A stretch of 64,000 nt of DNA from JACKII01 sp965222315 (lineage in GTDB: Bacteria; Pseudomonadota; Alphaproteobacteria; Bin95), in assembly GCA_965222315.1 (NCBI GenBank), contig OZ244951.1:3906001-3970000 (forward strand), read 5' to 3'. Under the pieces are notes generated by a model. It was not told where the DNA came from. It saw only the letters and a program-made list of their open reading frames with translations, and did no database searches. Shown one piece after another: positions 43,575 to 52,679 of this stretch. Every line of letters begins with the position of its first letter. The stretch's first letter is position 1. A program made the translations under genes and the position numbers.

Positions 43575-44315
43575 TCAAGATTGCCGTTCAATGGGCGGAA
43601 CCCGCGCCAGAACAACAGCATCGACCCGCGCCGCTCCGGCGTCCAACAAGACAGAGGCACAGGCCTTCAGGGTTGCACCGGTGGTCAGCACATCATCCAC
43701 CAGCACGATATTCGCCCCATTGATGCGCTCCCGATAACGATCCTTTACGGCAAACGCATCCCGCACATTCGCCTCCCGATGATGGCGGGACAGGCCGCCC
43801 TGGGACGGTGTGCTGCGGGTGCGGAGCAGGCCATCGGGCAGGGCCTTGACCGCCGAGAGGCGCGCCAGCGCCCGCGCCAGTTCGGCCGACTGGTTGTAGC
43901 GGCGTTTCAGCAGCCGCCGCCAATGCAGTGGAACGGGAATCAGAAAGTCGGCATCGCCCAGTAACTCGGCGCCCGCCCGCTGTAGCCATCGGGCCATTAC
44001 CGGGACGCCCGCCAGCGCATCGGCATGCTTCAGGTGCAGGACAAGGTCCCGGCTGCCATCATCGTAGAGCATGGCGGCGCGGGTGCGGGACAATGGCGAG
44101 TGACCCGGCAGGCAGTGGCCGCAGGGTTCGGTCTGGGCTTGCGCCAGCGGCGCGCCGCAGCACTGGCAGAGCGGTTCCGCCAGAAAATGCACCGCAAGCC
44201 AGCAGTCGGGGCAAAGGCCGCCCGGCGCCGCCATCGGCTCCTGACAGGAGAGGCAGCGCGGCGGCAACGCCATGTCGAGCACGTGGGCGAGAGGGGCAGC
44301 AACCCTCCCCGCCAT
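43575..44315 (-). CDS. ComF family protein (phosphoribosyltransferase domain)
   Basis: This is a 246-residue protein named after the Bacillus competence factor. Residues ~15-65 hold zinc-finger Cys pairs (CLSCQEP, LCPDCW, CQCCG, CGHC). The C-terminal half is a type I phosphoribosyltransferase with the PRPP loop NIVLVDDVLTTGAT. In other bacteria ComF proteins support DNA uptake or phosphoribosyl metabolism. The gene is upstream of grxC with a 57-base gap. Confidence 0.94.
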   Translation of the reverse strand: MAGRVAAPLAHVLDMALPPRCLSCQEPMAAPGGLCPDCWLAVHFLAEPLCQCCGAPLAQAQTEPCGHCLPGHSPLSRTRAAMLYDDGSRDLVLHLKHADALAGVPVMARWLQRAGAELLGDADFLIPVPLHWRRLLKRRYNQSAELARALARLSAVKALPDGLLRTRSTPSQGGLSRHHREANVRDAFAVKDRYRERINGANIVLVDDVLTTGATLKACASVLLDAGAARVDAVVLARVPPIERQS

Positions 44316-44329
44316 CGCGCTTAGACCGT

Positions 44330-45931
44330 TCAGGGCGACCAGAATGTCACCGTGTCGTCGCGCTTGATCTGATCGACCAGCGCAATTTCCCAGGTCAGGT
44401 ATTCGTTCATGAAGTCCTCAACCGTGCCTTTCCGCTCATAGGGTTTCAGCCAGACATCGGTCGGCTCGCTCGCCATATGGGTCTCGCCTTCTTCCAGGGG
44501 CAGGCCGGCTTGCACCCAGGCCTGGGTGCCGCCCGCCAGCGCCTGCACCGGCGCGCCCAGGGCTTCGGCCAGTTCGCCCGCGGCGACTGCAGCGGCGAGG
44601 CCATCCTCGCTGGTCACCGCATAGCGCGCTGCCTTCGGCAGGTTCGCCTTGTCCTGCTCCAGGCGGGAGCGGATCAGGAAGTGCGCGCCGGGAATATGGC
44701 CCTTGCGGTAGTCGCGGGAATAGCCCAGGTCGATCAGCACCACCTCGCCTGCATCCAGCGCCGGTTGCAGGGTCGCAACTCCCAGGGTTTCCGCGCTTTC
44801 CGGCGCGCCCAGCACCGGTTTCGCGCCCCTGCCCTTTTCCAGGCCGGACGCAGGCAGGCCGCCCTCCAGCACATAGACCTCCCAGTTCATCTGCTTCAGC
44901 CAATGCGCCGCCATGGTGGCGCGCACGCCCGTGTCGCAGATCGTGACCAGGCGCGCGCCGCGCACGCCGGCGTAGCGGTCCGTCGCCTGTACCAGCTGGC
45001 CGCCGGGCGAATGCTTGGAGCCAGGCAGATGTCCCGCCGCAAACTCCTCCGCCGTGCGCACGTCGAGTAGGTAGAGGCTCCGGCCCGCATCCGCCTGCCA
45101 CGCCTTCACCTGGTCCATGGTACAGTGGGCGACCTTGAAGCGCTGGTCCACGCTGGAAGCCAATTGCTGGGCGGCCTGTACCGCCGGCAGCTCCACATTC
45201 GGGTGCAGCTTGGTATTGCCATGCTCCAGCGTGAAGCCGGACAGGTGCCAGCCCATGGTGCCGTTCTGCAGGGCCACCACCTTGTTCGGGATGCCCGCAT
45301 TGATAAGCGATTGCGCGCCGATGATGGAGCGGGTGCGGCCCGCGCAGTTCACCACGACGGTGGTGGAGGGATCCGGCGCGATGGTTTGGGCGCGCAGAAC
45401 CAGCTCGCCGCCGGGGCAGCAGATACCGCCCGGAATGTTCATGGTGTTGTATTCATCCATCGGGCGGCTATCGAGGATCACCATGTCCTCGCCCGAATCC
45501 ATCATGCCCTTGAGTTGCTCGGCGGACACGGACGGCGTGCCGAAATGGTGCTCCACGTGCTCGCCAAAGGCCTTGGACGGCACATTGAAGCCTGCATAGG
45601 TCTCATACCCCGCCGCGGCCCAGCCTTTGACCCCGCCTTCCAAAACACTGACATCGCTGTAGCCATAGCTCTCCAGCTTCGCCGCTGCGCGCTGGGCCAT
45701 GTCCTGGCCCTCGCCCGCATCGCAGAGCACCACGGGCGCGGTCTTGCGCGGCGCGAGATCGGCCATCAGCAGTTCCAGCCGCGAGAGCGGCACGGAGATC
45801 GCATAGAGCAGGTGATTGTCGGCAAACGCCTGCTCCTCCCGCACATCGACGATAGCAAGTTCGCTGCCGTCATTGGCGAGCGCCTTCAGGATGGTGTCAT
45901 GCAGGGCTTTGGGCGAGGTGGATTTGGGCAT
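44330..45931 (-). CDS. four-domain rhodanese sulfurtransferase-like protein
   Basis: This is a 533-residue protein made of four rhodanese domains. The first three have a Cys in the active loop: LCDAGEGQ, NCAGRTRS and ICDTGVRA. The fourth has VTSEDG, so Ser takes the place of Cys and it is probably inactive. A conserved tail (PYERKGTVEDFMNEYLTWEI, quoted in full) ends the protein. Such proteins move sulfane sulfur between thiols. Its neighbour on the same strand upstream is a molybdopterin oxidoreductase, which would need sulfur transfer, but linkage is inference. Confidence 0.92.
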   Translation of the reverse strand: MPKSTSPKALHDTILKALANDGSELAIVDVREEQAFADNHLLYAISVPLSRLELLMADLAPRKTAPVVLCDAGEGQDMAQRAAAKLESYGYSDVSVLEGGVKGWAAAGYETYAGFNVPSKAFGEHVEHHFGTPSVSAEQLKGMMDSGEDMVILDSRPMDEYNTMNIPGGICCPGGELVLRAQTIAPDPSTTVVVNCAGRTRSIIGAQSLINAGIPNKVVALQNGTMGWHLSGFTLEHGNTKLHPNVELPAVQAAQQLASSVDQRFKVAHCTMDQVKAWQADAGRSLYLLDVRTAEEFAAGHLPGSKHSPGGQLVQATDRYAGVRGARLVTICDTGVRATMAAHWLKQMNWEVYVLEGGLPASGLEKGRGAKPVLGAPESAETLGVATLQPALDAGEVVLIDLGYSRDYRKGHIPGAHFLIRSRLEQDKANLPKAARYAVTSEDGLAAAVAAGELAEALGAPVQALAGGTQAWVQAGLPLEEGETHMASEPTDVWLKPYERKGTVEDFMNEYLTWEIALVDQIKRDDTVTFWSP

Positions 45932-46017
45932 CGTATTCCTATGGTCTGGCTCGTTTTGTGGTTGGGCCACAGTCTACCCATGCCCTCATGCTGTTGCTAG
46001 ATGGCGGATTGGCGGGC

Positions 46018-48084
46018 TCAGCCGACCGCCTCCACCTCGCAGAAGGTTTCGTTGTAGCAGGCGCCGGCCTCGATATCGGTGCGGATGTCTACGGACAGCA
46101 GGGCGTTGATTGTCTGGCCGCTGCCGCTGGTGCGCAGCCACGTGCCTTTCGGCGTGTAGAGCACACCCGGCCGCACCGCTTCGCTCACCCGCGCAGTCAG
46201 ATGCACCTCGCCGCGCTTGTTGAACACGCGCACGGACTGGCCGTCCGCGATGTTGCGGGCCGCGGCGTCTTTCGGATTGATTTCCACCTGCTCCTGCCCG
46301 CGGGAGGCTTCCGCGCTGCCGAAGGTGGCGTTGGTGCGCTTGTCGGAGGAAGGCGAAATCACCACCAGCGGGAAGTCCTGCGGCACCGGCTCATAACGCG
46401 GCAGTCCGTAGCCGAAGCGGTCTTCTAAATCCTGGCTGAACAGTTCGATTTTGCCGGACTTAGTACCCAGCTTCACCGTCTTGCAGAGGATCAGGTCTTC
46501 GCCGCCATCCGCCTTCATCTCAATCGCCTGGTCGAGCGGGATATGGCTTGGGCGGTGGCCTTGCAGCTTGGGGTTGGCGTCTTCGAAGGCCACGTCCATC
46601 ATTTCGTGATCCGTCTCGCGGAAAATCGGGTCGTCGAAGCCGAACCGCGCCGCCAGCCGCCGGAAGATCTCGGTGTTCGGCAGGCTTTCGCCGACGCAGG
46701 GGATCACCGGCTCGGCCCGCTGCAGATACTGCTGGCCATAGGCGCCATAGATGTCGGCGAACTCAAAATGGCTCGCCGCCGGCAGGACCACGTCGCAATA
46801 GGCCATGCTGTCGGTCATCACCACGTCCGCTCCGCAGAGGAAAATATCCTCCCGGGAGAGGGCACGCCGCATCAGGTTCTGGTCCGGATGCACGGCAACC
46901 GGGTTGTGGTTGTAGATCATGGCCGCCCGGATCGGCGGGTCGATGCCGTCGTCCAGCAGGAACGGACCAACATCGACGATGTTGATAGTCCTTGTGCCCT
47001 CCGGCGCCAGATCCGGCCGTTGCAGGCGGGCGGTCGTCTTGGGGAAAGCGTTGCCGGGCTTGGCGAACACGCCTGCACCGAGCCGGCCATGGTTGCCTGT
47101 GAGCGCCTGCAGGCTCATCGCCGCCCGGATGCCGGAGCCGCCGCTGTGCCCCCGCTCGATGCCGTTGCCAACCGAAACGCCGACATTCTCCGCCGCTGCA
47201 TACCAATCGGCCAGCGTGTCGAAGGTTTCCGCCGGGATACGGCAGGTCTCGAACACCTGTTCGCGCGTGACCTTGCGGGCTTCCGCTATGTATTCGTCGT
47301 AGCTCGCGACCCATTCCTTGACGAAGGCCAAGTCGTGGGCGCCGCGCCGCTCCAGTTCTGCCGCCAATCCGAGCGCCAGCACCACGTCCGTGCCGGGGTG
47401 GATCGGCACGTGCAGGTCGGCCTGCTCGGCAGCCTTGATTCGCTTCGGGTCGATCACGACCAGCTTCGCGCCGCGCGCCGCCTTGGCCGCATTGATGGCG
47501 CGCATCAGGTGCAGGTTGGAAACCGTGACGTTGTTGCCCCAGACCACCACCAGGTCCGAATGCGCAATCTGCGCCGGCGGCATCCCTGGCGCGGAGCCAA
47601 AGACGCTGGCATAGGCCGAGCCCCGCACCAATCCGCAGAGCGGGCCGCGGTTCAGGAAGGAAGCGCCCAGCTTATGGAAGAACCGCCGGTCCATGGAACC
47701 ACCCGCCAATTCCCCATGCGGCCCGGCATAGTTGAAGGGAAGCACCGATTGGGGGCCATGCTGCCCGATGGCTTTCGTGAAGCCGGCATGGATCAGGTCC
47801 AGCGCCTCGTCCCAGGAGATGGGCTCGAACTGGCCGGAGCCGCGAGGCCCCGTGCGCTTCAGCGGCCGGGTAAGCCGGTCGGGGCCATGTACGAATTCCG
47901 GGTAGTAGCGGGCGACCTTGTTGCAGATCACGCCGGCGGTATAGGGGTTCGCGTTGGAGCCGCGCACTTTGACCAGCCTGTCACCCTCCACTTCGACGGC
48001 CAGGCTGCAGGTATCCGGGCAATCCAGCGGGCAGACGCTGGGCTTGGTAACGATGGTGCCATCGGGTTGGCTGTCTAGGGGCAT
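46018..48084 (-). CDS. molybdopterin-dependent oxidoreductase with N-terminal 4Fe-4S site
   Basis: This is a 688-residue DMSO-reductase-superfamily enzyme. The N-terminal iron-sulfur motif is SVCPLDCPDTCS plus a fourth Cys in VICNKVARY. It has the molybdopterin-binding parts VWGNNVTVSN and VIDPKRIKAAEQAD, and a C-terminal molydopterin dinucleotide-binding domain (NPKDAAARNIADGQSVRVFN, in full). No Tat signal is present, so it is cytosolic. It resembles biotin-sulfoxide-reductase or formate-dehydrogenase-like members; the substrate is unknown. The start at 48084 is preferred over a frame with no ribosome site. Confidence 0.92.
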   Translation of the reverse strand: MPLDSQPDGTIVTKPSVCPLDCPDTCSLAVEVEGDRLVKVRGSNANPYTAGVICNKVARYYPEFVHGPDRLTRPLKRTGPRGSGQFEPISWDEALDLIHAGFTKAIGQHGPQSVLPFNYAGPHGELAGGSMDRRFFHKLGASFLNRGPLCGLVRGSAYASVFGSAPGMPPAQIAHSDLVVVWGNNVTVSNLHLMRAINAAKAARGAKLVVIDPKRIKAAEQADLHVPIHPGTDVVLALGLAAELERRGAHDLAFVKEWVASYDEYIAEARKVTREQVFETCRIPAETFDTLADWYAAAENVGVSVGNGIERGHSGGSGIRAAMSLQALTGNHGRLGAGVFAKPGNAFPKTTARLQRPDLAPEGTRTINIVDVGPFLLDDGIDPPIRAAMIYNHNPVAVHPDQNLMRRALSREDIFLCGADVVMTDSMAYCDVVLPAASHFEFADIYGAYGQQYLQRAEPVIPCVGESLPNTEIFRRLAARFGFDDPIFRETDHEMMDVAFEDANPKLQGHRPSHIPLDQAIEMKADGGEDLILCKTVKLGTKSGKIELFSQDLEDRFGYGLPRYEPVPQDFPLVVISPSSDKRTNATFGSAEASRGQEQVEINPKDAAARNIADGQSVRVFNKRGEVHLTARVSEAVRPGVLYTPKGTWLRTSGSGQTINALLSVDIRTDIEAGACYNETFCEVEAVG

Positions 48085-48119
48085 TGTCGCGATCCTCGAA
48101 AGGGCAACTGCCGGGGGTA

Positions 48120-49013
48120 TCAGTCTCCCCGCGCCGGCAGGTATTGTTCGAACCAAGCGACCGTCTCGTCCATGACCTGGGTGAGCGCCGGTTCGGCATA
48201 GACCTCATAGTGCCCGACGCCCTTCAATGTGACCAGCTTTTTGGGCTCGCCCGCCTTCTCATAGAGAGAGATCGACTCGTCTTCCGGCACCACCCGGTCA
48301 TCGTCGGTGGTGATAAACAGGATCGGCGTCGGCGCGACCTTGTCCACCACCCATTCGGGATGGAATTGCAGGGTCTCGTCCAGATAGTCTAGCGGCAAGG
48401 TATTGCTGGCGTTCGGGTTTTTCGCCCGCGCCGCCGCCGCTAATGCCGCCGACTGGCGGTCCAGGAACAGGATGTCGTTCCGCTCGCCCATTTCCGACTT
48501 GCCGGAGAGCACCCGCTGTTCCCGGTCTTTCCTGGCCAAATCCAGCATATCCATCCACTCATCCGGACGGCGGACGCTGCGCATCCATCGCGCGCCATGG
48601 GCGACGCCGACGGAGGAGACAATGCACTTCGCCCGCTTGTCGACCGCGCCGACCCACGTCACCGTCGCGCCGCCATAGCTGGTGCCGAAAATACCGATCT
48701 TCTCCGCGTCCACACACTCCTGCAATTGCAGGAAGGTCATAGCCGCCTGCACGTCCGCCACCCGGCCATAGGGGTTCAGCCGGTTCTTGGTTCCCTCACT
48801 GTCGCCCCAGCCTTTGTAGTCGAAGGTCAGGACCACATAGCCCCGCTCGTTCAGAATGCGGGCATTGTCGGGCAGGTAGAGGTCCTTCACGCCCGTATAG
48901 CCATGGCAGAGCACGATGCCCGCCCGCCGCTCACCGGGCTTCAGGCCATCGGGCAGATAGAGATCGCCGACCAGACGGTGGCCTTCGCTATAAAAATGAA
49001 TGGGCGTGGGCAT
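48120..49013 (-). CDS. alpha/beta hydrolase of the dipeptidyl-peptidase/esterase type
   Basis: This is a 297-residue serine hydrolase with a GTSYGGA nucleophile elbow and LCHGYTGVKDLYLPD around the oxyanion hole. The catalytic Asp is in ITTDDDRVVP and His in GVGHYEVYAEP. It resembles members annotated as acetyl xylan esterase or X-Pro dipeptidyl-peptidase-like; the true substrate is not clear. It lies just upstream of the molybdopterin oxidoreductase on the same strand. Confidence 0.93.
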   Translation of the reverse strand: MPTPIHFYSEGHRLVGDLYLPDGLKPGERRAGIVLCHGYTGVKDLYLPDNARILNERGYVVLTFDYKGWGDSEGTKNRLNPYGRVADVQAAMTFLQLQECVDAEKIGIFGTSYGGATVTWVGAVDKRAKCIVSSVGVAHGARWMRSVRRPDEWMDMLDLARKDREQRVLSGKSEMGERNDILFLDRQSAALAAAARAKNPNASNTLPLDYLDETLQFHPEWVVDKVAPTPILFITTDDDRVVPEDESISLYEKAGEPKKLVTLKGVGHYEVYAEPALTQVMDETVAWFEQYLPARGD

Positions 49014-49128
49014 CAGGGTTTCCTCGGAAATTCTATTGCAGTGCCTGCTCGGCCAGATCGTGGCAGGCTTTCAGGTCGCGGCGGCCGGCGGCTTCGAGGA
49101 TTTTCTCCAAAGCCCACCGCAGCCGCGC

Positions 49129-49248
49129 TTACGCCGGGGTCATTTCGACGCCGTCGCGGATGACGACGGCATTCGCCATAGTTTCCTCGGTCCACTCAGG
49201 GTTTTCGTCGAAATCCGGAGGGAATTCTGTTTTGGAGGTGCCGGTCAT
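49129..49248 (-). CDS. BrnA-like antitoxin, short
   Basis: This is a 39-residue frame directly behind a broken brnT. It begins MTGTSKTEFPPDFDENPEWT and continues with EETMANAV, which resembles the acidic N-terminus of BrnA antitoxins. The usual C-terminal ribbon-helix-helix DNA-binding part is missing because TAA comes early (49129-49131). The frame stays open for 30 more codons after that stop, ending in a helical segment ACHDLAEQALQ, so the stop may be a mutation. It is probably a relic. Confidence 0.5.
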   Translation of the reverse strand: MTGTSKTEFPPDFDENPEWTEETMANAVVIRDGVEMTPA

Positions 49249-49500
49249 GGATTCTTACCTCGCGGGTATTGGCCTTGCGAAGAGATATAACACGGATGTT
49301 GGCCTTGTTCATTGCATAAACATGAACGTGCACTCGGCCATTGCCTTGCCCAGCGCCTGGATCCGCTCCTCACCATAGTCCAAGCGTTTATCGACAGACC
49401 GAAGGTGGTGACCCCACTCGAACTCGAAAACAGCCTCGAAAGCGACACCGTGCTTAGCAAGATTTGTCCTTGCTTTTGCAGGGTCCCATTCAAATTCCAA
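49196..49500 (-). pseudogene. brnT-type toxin gene with frameshift
   Basis: ATG at 49500 opens MEFEWDPAKARTNLAKHGVA, which is the clear start of a BrnT-type ribonuclease toxin, and continues to YGEERIQALGKAMAE. The frame then runs into a stop at 49309. In the next frame the expected C-terminal half continues at once: HVHVYAMNKANIRVISLRKA then NTREVR, matching the conserved end of BrnT. So one frameshift near 49325-49335 has split the gene. A short BrnA-like frame follows, overlapping the end. The TA module therefore looks inactive. Confidence 0.75.
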
Positions 49501-49558
49501 CGGCCGGCACTCCCTGGAAACCTACTGGAAACCAATATGCCTAAAGGCGCAAATCGCC

Positions 49559-49585
49559 TTGACACGACGTTAGGCGGGGTATGGT
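49559..49585 (+). promoter_or_regulatory. possible nrdA promoter
   Basis: TTGACA (49559-49564) and TATGGT (49580-49585) resemble -35 and -10 boxes, though the 15-base spacer is short. They lie about 130 bases upstream of nrdA. No clear NrdR box was seen nearby. Confidence 0.35.
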
Positions 49586-49715
49586 TAAATTTGCGTTGAT
49601 GCTAAGGGGCCATACTCCCACTTGCCCACAGTAACCCTGCTTCCCCTCCTTGCTTCGAGGCCGTGTTCGCTCTATGTTCATATGTTGCAGACAACGCGGT
49701 TAAGAGACCCTGGCG

Positions 49716-51587
49716 ATGGACCAACGCCCCTTGTTTCAAGCCTCTTTCGACTTCGGCGACGAGTCCGGCCTGTTCGATGGCGAACAGTATCAGGACCAGT
49801 ACAATCACGTCCGCATCGACCGCTCCCGCGATGACCTTCTGACGGTTTTCGGTAAAGCAACGCTGACCGACCGCTACCTGATGCCCGGCGAGTCCTTCCA
49901 GGACCGCTTTGTGCGCGTCGCCAGCCACTTCGCCGACGACAGCGCCCATGCCCAGCGCATCTATGACTATATCTCGAAGCTCTGGCTCATGCCCTCGACG
50001 CCGGTGCTGTCCAATGGCGGCACCAACCGCGGACTGCCGATTTCCTGCTATCTGAACGAGGCCAGCGACAGCCTCGAAGGCATTGTCGGGCTTTGGACGG
50101 AGAATGTCTGGCTCGCAGCTCGCGGCGGCGGCATCGGCAGCTACTGGGGCAACCTTCGCTCGATTGGGGAGCAGGTGGGAGGCGTCGGCAAGACCTCCGG
50201 AGTGGTGCCCTTCATCCGCGTGATGGATTCGATGACGCTGGCCATCAGCCAGGGCAGCCTGCGCCGCGGCTCGGCGGCGGTCTACCTGCCGATTCACCAT
50301 CCGGAGATCGAGGAATTCATCGAGCTCCGGCGGCCCACCGGCGGCGACTACAACCGCAAGGCCCTGAACCTGCACCATGGTATTGCGGTGACGGATGCCT
50401 TCATGCGCGCCGTGCAGAATGACGAGATGTGGGCGCTGATCAGCCCCAAGGACGGGGCGGTGCAGAAGACCGTCTCCGCCCGCTCGCTCTGGATCAGGCT
50501 GCTGACCGCGCGGGTCGAGACGGGCGAGCCCTACCTGTTGTTCGTCGACACCGTAAACCGTGCCCGGCCGGAGCATCACAAGCTGGCGGGGCTGGAGGTC
50601 AAAACCTCCAACCTCTGCTCCGAAATCACCCTGCCGACCGGCGTGGACCACCTGGGCAATGAGCGCACGGCGGTCTGCTGCCTCTCCTCCCTGAACCTGG
50701 AGAAGTACAAGGAGTGGGAGGAGCATCCGACCTTTATCGAGGACGTGATGCGGTTCCTCGACAACGTGCTGCAGGACTATATCGACAACGCCCCGGACAG
50801 CATGGCCCGCGCCAAATATGCTGCCGAGCGGGAGCGCAGCGTCGGCCTGGGTGTCATGGGCTTCCACTCGTTCCTACAGGCGGAGAGCATCCCGTTCGAG
50901 GGCGTGATGGCCAAGGTCTGGAACACCCGCATGTTCGCCCACATCAAGAGCCAGGCGGACACCGCCAGCCAGGTGCTGGCGGCAGAGCGTGGCCCCTGCC
51001 CCGATTCTGCCGACTATGGCGGCAACGAACGCTTTTCCAACAAGATGGCCATCGCGCCGACCGCCTCCATCTCGATCATTTGCGGCGGCTCCTCGCCGGG
51101 GATCGAGCCGATCGCGGCGAATGCCTTTAACCACAAGACGCTCTCCGGTTCCTTCCTGGTGCGCAACCGGGCGCTGGCGAACGTGCTGGCGGCACATGGG
51201 CGGGATGACGACGAGACCTGGTCCTCCATCACGACACATGAAGGCTCGGTCCAGCATCTGGACTTTTTGAGCGAGCATGAGAAGGACGTGTTCAAGACCG
51301 CTTTCGAATTGGACCAGCGCTGGGTGATTGACCATGCCGCCGACCGCCAGCCCTATGTCTGCCAGGCGCAGAGCCTGAACATTTTCTTGTCGGCAGACGT
51401 ACACAAACGCGACCTGCACCAATTGCACATGCGGGCGTGGGAGAAGGGCTGCAAGAGCCTTTACTACCTGCGCTCCAAGTCGCTGCAGCGGGCGGATGTG
51501 GTCAGCGGCGACGTCGGCGATATCACCCGTCTCGCTCCGCCACCCGTGCCCCTGCGCGACGATGACGATTGCCTGGCGTGCCAGTGA
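49716..51587 (+). CDS. nrdA: ribonucleoside-diphosphate reductase subunit alpha, class Ia, without ATP cone
   Basis: This catalytic subunit reduces ribonucleotides to deoxyribonucleotides. It has 623 residues. Active-site residues are Cys111 (ISCYLNE) with its partner near 321 (AVCCLSS), the radical-site Asn299-Cys301-Glu303 (NLCSE), and the C-terminal redox pair Cys619/Cys622 (CLACQ). It lacks the N-terminal ATP cone of E. coli NrdA (761 residues), so overall activity control by ATP/dATP at that site is absent. nrdB follows after a palindromic repeat. Confidence 0.97.
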   Translation: MDQRPLFQASFDFGDESGLFDGEQYQDQYNHVRIDRSRDDLLTVFGKATLTDRYLMPGESFQDRFVRVASHFADDSAHAQRIYDYISKLWLMPSTPVLSNGGTNRGLPISCYLNEASDSLEGIVGLWTENVWLAARGGGIGSYWGNLRSIGEQVGGVGKTSGVVPFIRVMDSMTLAISQGSLRRGSAAVYLPIHHPEIEEFIELRRPTGGDYNRKALNLHHGIAVTDAFMRAVQNDEMWALISPKDGAVQKTVSARSLWIRLLTARVETGEPYLLFVDTVNRARPEHHKLAGLEVKTSNLCSEITLPTGVDHLGNERTAVCCLSSLNLEKYKEWEEHPTFIEDVMRFLDNVLQDYIDNAPDSMARAKYAAERERSVGLGVMGFHSFLQAESIPFEGVMAKVWNTRMFAHIKSQADTASQVLAAERGPCPDSADYGGNERFSNKMAIAPTASISIICGGSSPGIEPIAANAFNHKTLSGSFLVRNRALANVLAAHGRDDDETWSSITTHEGSVQHLDFLSEHEKDVFKTAFELDQRWVIDHAADRQPYVCQAQSLNIFLSADVHKRDLHQLHMRAWEKGCKSLYYLRSKSLQRADVVSGDVGDITRLAPPPVPLRDDDDCLACQ

Positions 51588-51612
51588 TGGTACCCGCCAG
51601 CCCCATCCATCT

Positions 51613-51703
51613 CATCCTGAGTAGCGCGAAGCGCGTATCGAAGGGGCTAATGCCAATTTGTGCGCCCTTCTATACGCGCTCGTATCGAGCGCTACTCAGG
51701 ATG
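51613..51703. repeat. palindromic repeat family C between nrdA and nrdB
   Basis: CATCCTGAGTAGCGC (51613-51627) is perfectly complementary to GCGCTACTCAGGATG (51689-51703). The inner part carries CGCGTATCGAAGGGGC and a diverged mate. The CGTATCGAAGGGG core also appears in the MITE-like element at 26321. It could form a hairpin in the nrdA-nrdB transcript and so change the ratio of the two subunits. Confidence 0.8.
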
Positions 51704-51719
51704 AAATCAAAGTAAGACC

Positions 51720-52679
51720 ATGCCCCTGCTCGACCCCAAACCGACATACAAGCCCTTCGACTATCCCTGGGCCTACGAGGCTTGGCAGTTGCAACAGCGC
51801 CTGCATTGGCTGCCGGACGAGGTACCGCTGGCCGACGATGTGAAGGATTGGCAGCGTGCGCTGACCGATAGCGAGCGGCACTTGCTCACCCACATTTTCC
51901 GTTTTTTCACCCAGGCGGATGTGGAGGTGAACAACTGCTACATGAAGCATTACGCGCAGGTTTTCGAGCCGACAGAAGTGCAGATGATGCTGGCTGCGTT
52001 CTCCAATACGGAGACGATCCACATTGCCGCCTACAGTCACCTGCTCGATACCATCGGCATTCCGGAAGTGGAGTATTCGGCTTTTCTTCACTACCAGGCG
52101 ATGCGCGACAAGTATGACTACATGCAGCAGTTCCGGGCGGACTCGAAACGCGCCATCGCGCTGACGATGGCCGTATTCGGTGCCTTCACCGAGGGCGTGC
52201 AGCTGTTCGCCAGCTTCGCGATCCTGCTGAACTTCCCGCGCTTCAACAAGATGAAGGGTATGGGCCAGATCGTGGCCTGGTCCGCGCGGGACGAGACCCT
52301 GCACACGCTGAGCGTGATCCGCCTGTTCCGCACCTTCGTGGAGGAGTATCCGGAAGCCTGGGCGGACGATCTGGCGGGCGAGATCCGCACGGCCTGCGAA
52401 ACCATTATCGAGCACGAAGATGCCTTCATCGACCTTGCCTTCGAACTGGGGGAGGTGGAGGGCCTGTCGCCAGACGAGGTGAAAGCCTACATCCGCTTCA
52501 TCGCGGACCGCCGCATGGCGCAATTGGGGCTGGAGCCGGTCTTCAAGATCGCCAAGAACCCGCTGCCCTGGATGGACGAGATGCTGAACGCGGTTGAACA
52601 CGCCAACTTCTTCGAAAACCGCGCAACCGAATACACAAGAGGGGCCACGCAAGGCACGTGGGAGGAGGCATTTCAATGA
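51720..52679 (+). CDS. nrdB: ribonucleoside-diphosphate reductase subunit beta, class Ia
   Basis: This 319-residue ferritin-like subunit houses the diiron centre and tyrosyl radical. Key residues are Glu98, His101 and Tyr105 (ETIHIAAYSHLL), and later RDETLHTL with Glu and His ligands. The C-terminus ends GTWEEAFQ, the tail that docks to NrdA. It follows nrdA by 132 bases. The ATGA overlap at 52676 couples it to a GFA-family gene. A diverged copy of its last 99 codons occurs at 54178. Confidence 0.97.
   Translation: MPLLDPKPTYKPFDYPWAYEAWQLQQRLHWLPDEVPLADDVKDWQRALTDSERHLLTHIFRFFTQADVEVNNCYMKHYAQVFEPTEVQMMLAAFSNTETIHIAAYSHLLDTIGIPEVEYSAFLHYQAMRDKYDYMQQFRADSKRAIALTMAVFGAFTEGVQLFASFAILLNFPRFNKMKGMGQIVAWSARDETLHTLSVIRLFRTFVEEYPEAWADDLAGEIRTACETIIEHEDAFIDLAFELGEVEGLSPDEVKAYIRFIADRRMAQLGLEPVFKIAKNPLPWMDEMLNAVEHANFFENRATEYTRGATQGTWEEAFQ

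Noticed and set aside
49602..50867. Long open frame on the minus strand across nrdA
   Set aside because: It is the antisense shadow of nrdA in GC-rich DNA; it has no start signal and no recognisable domain.
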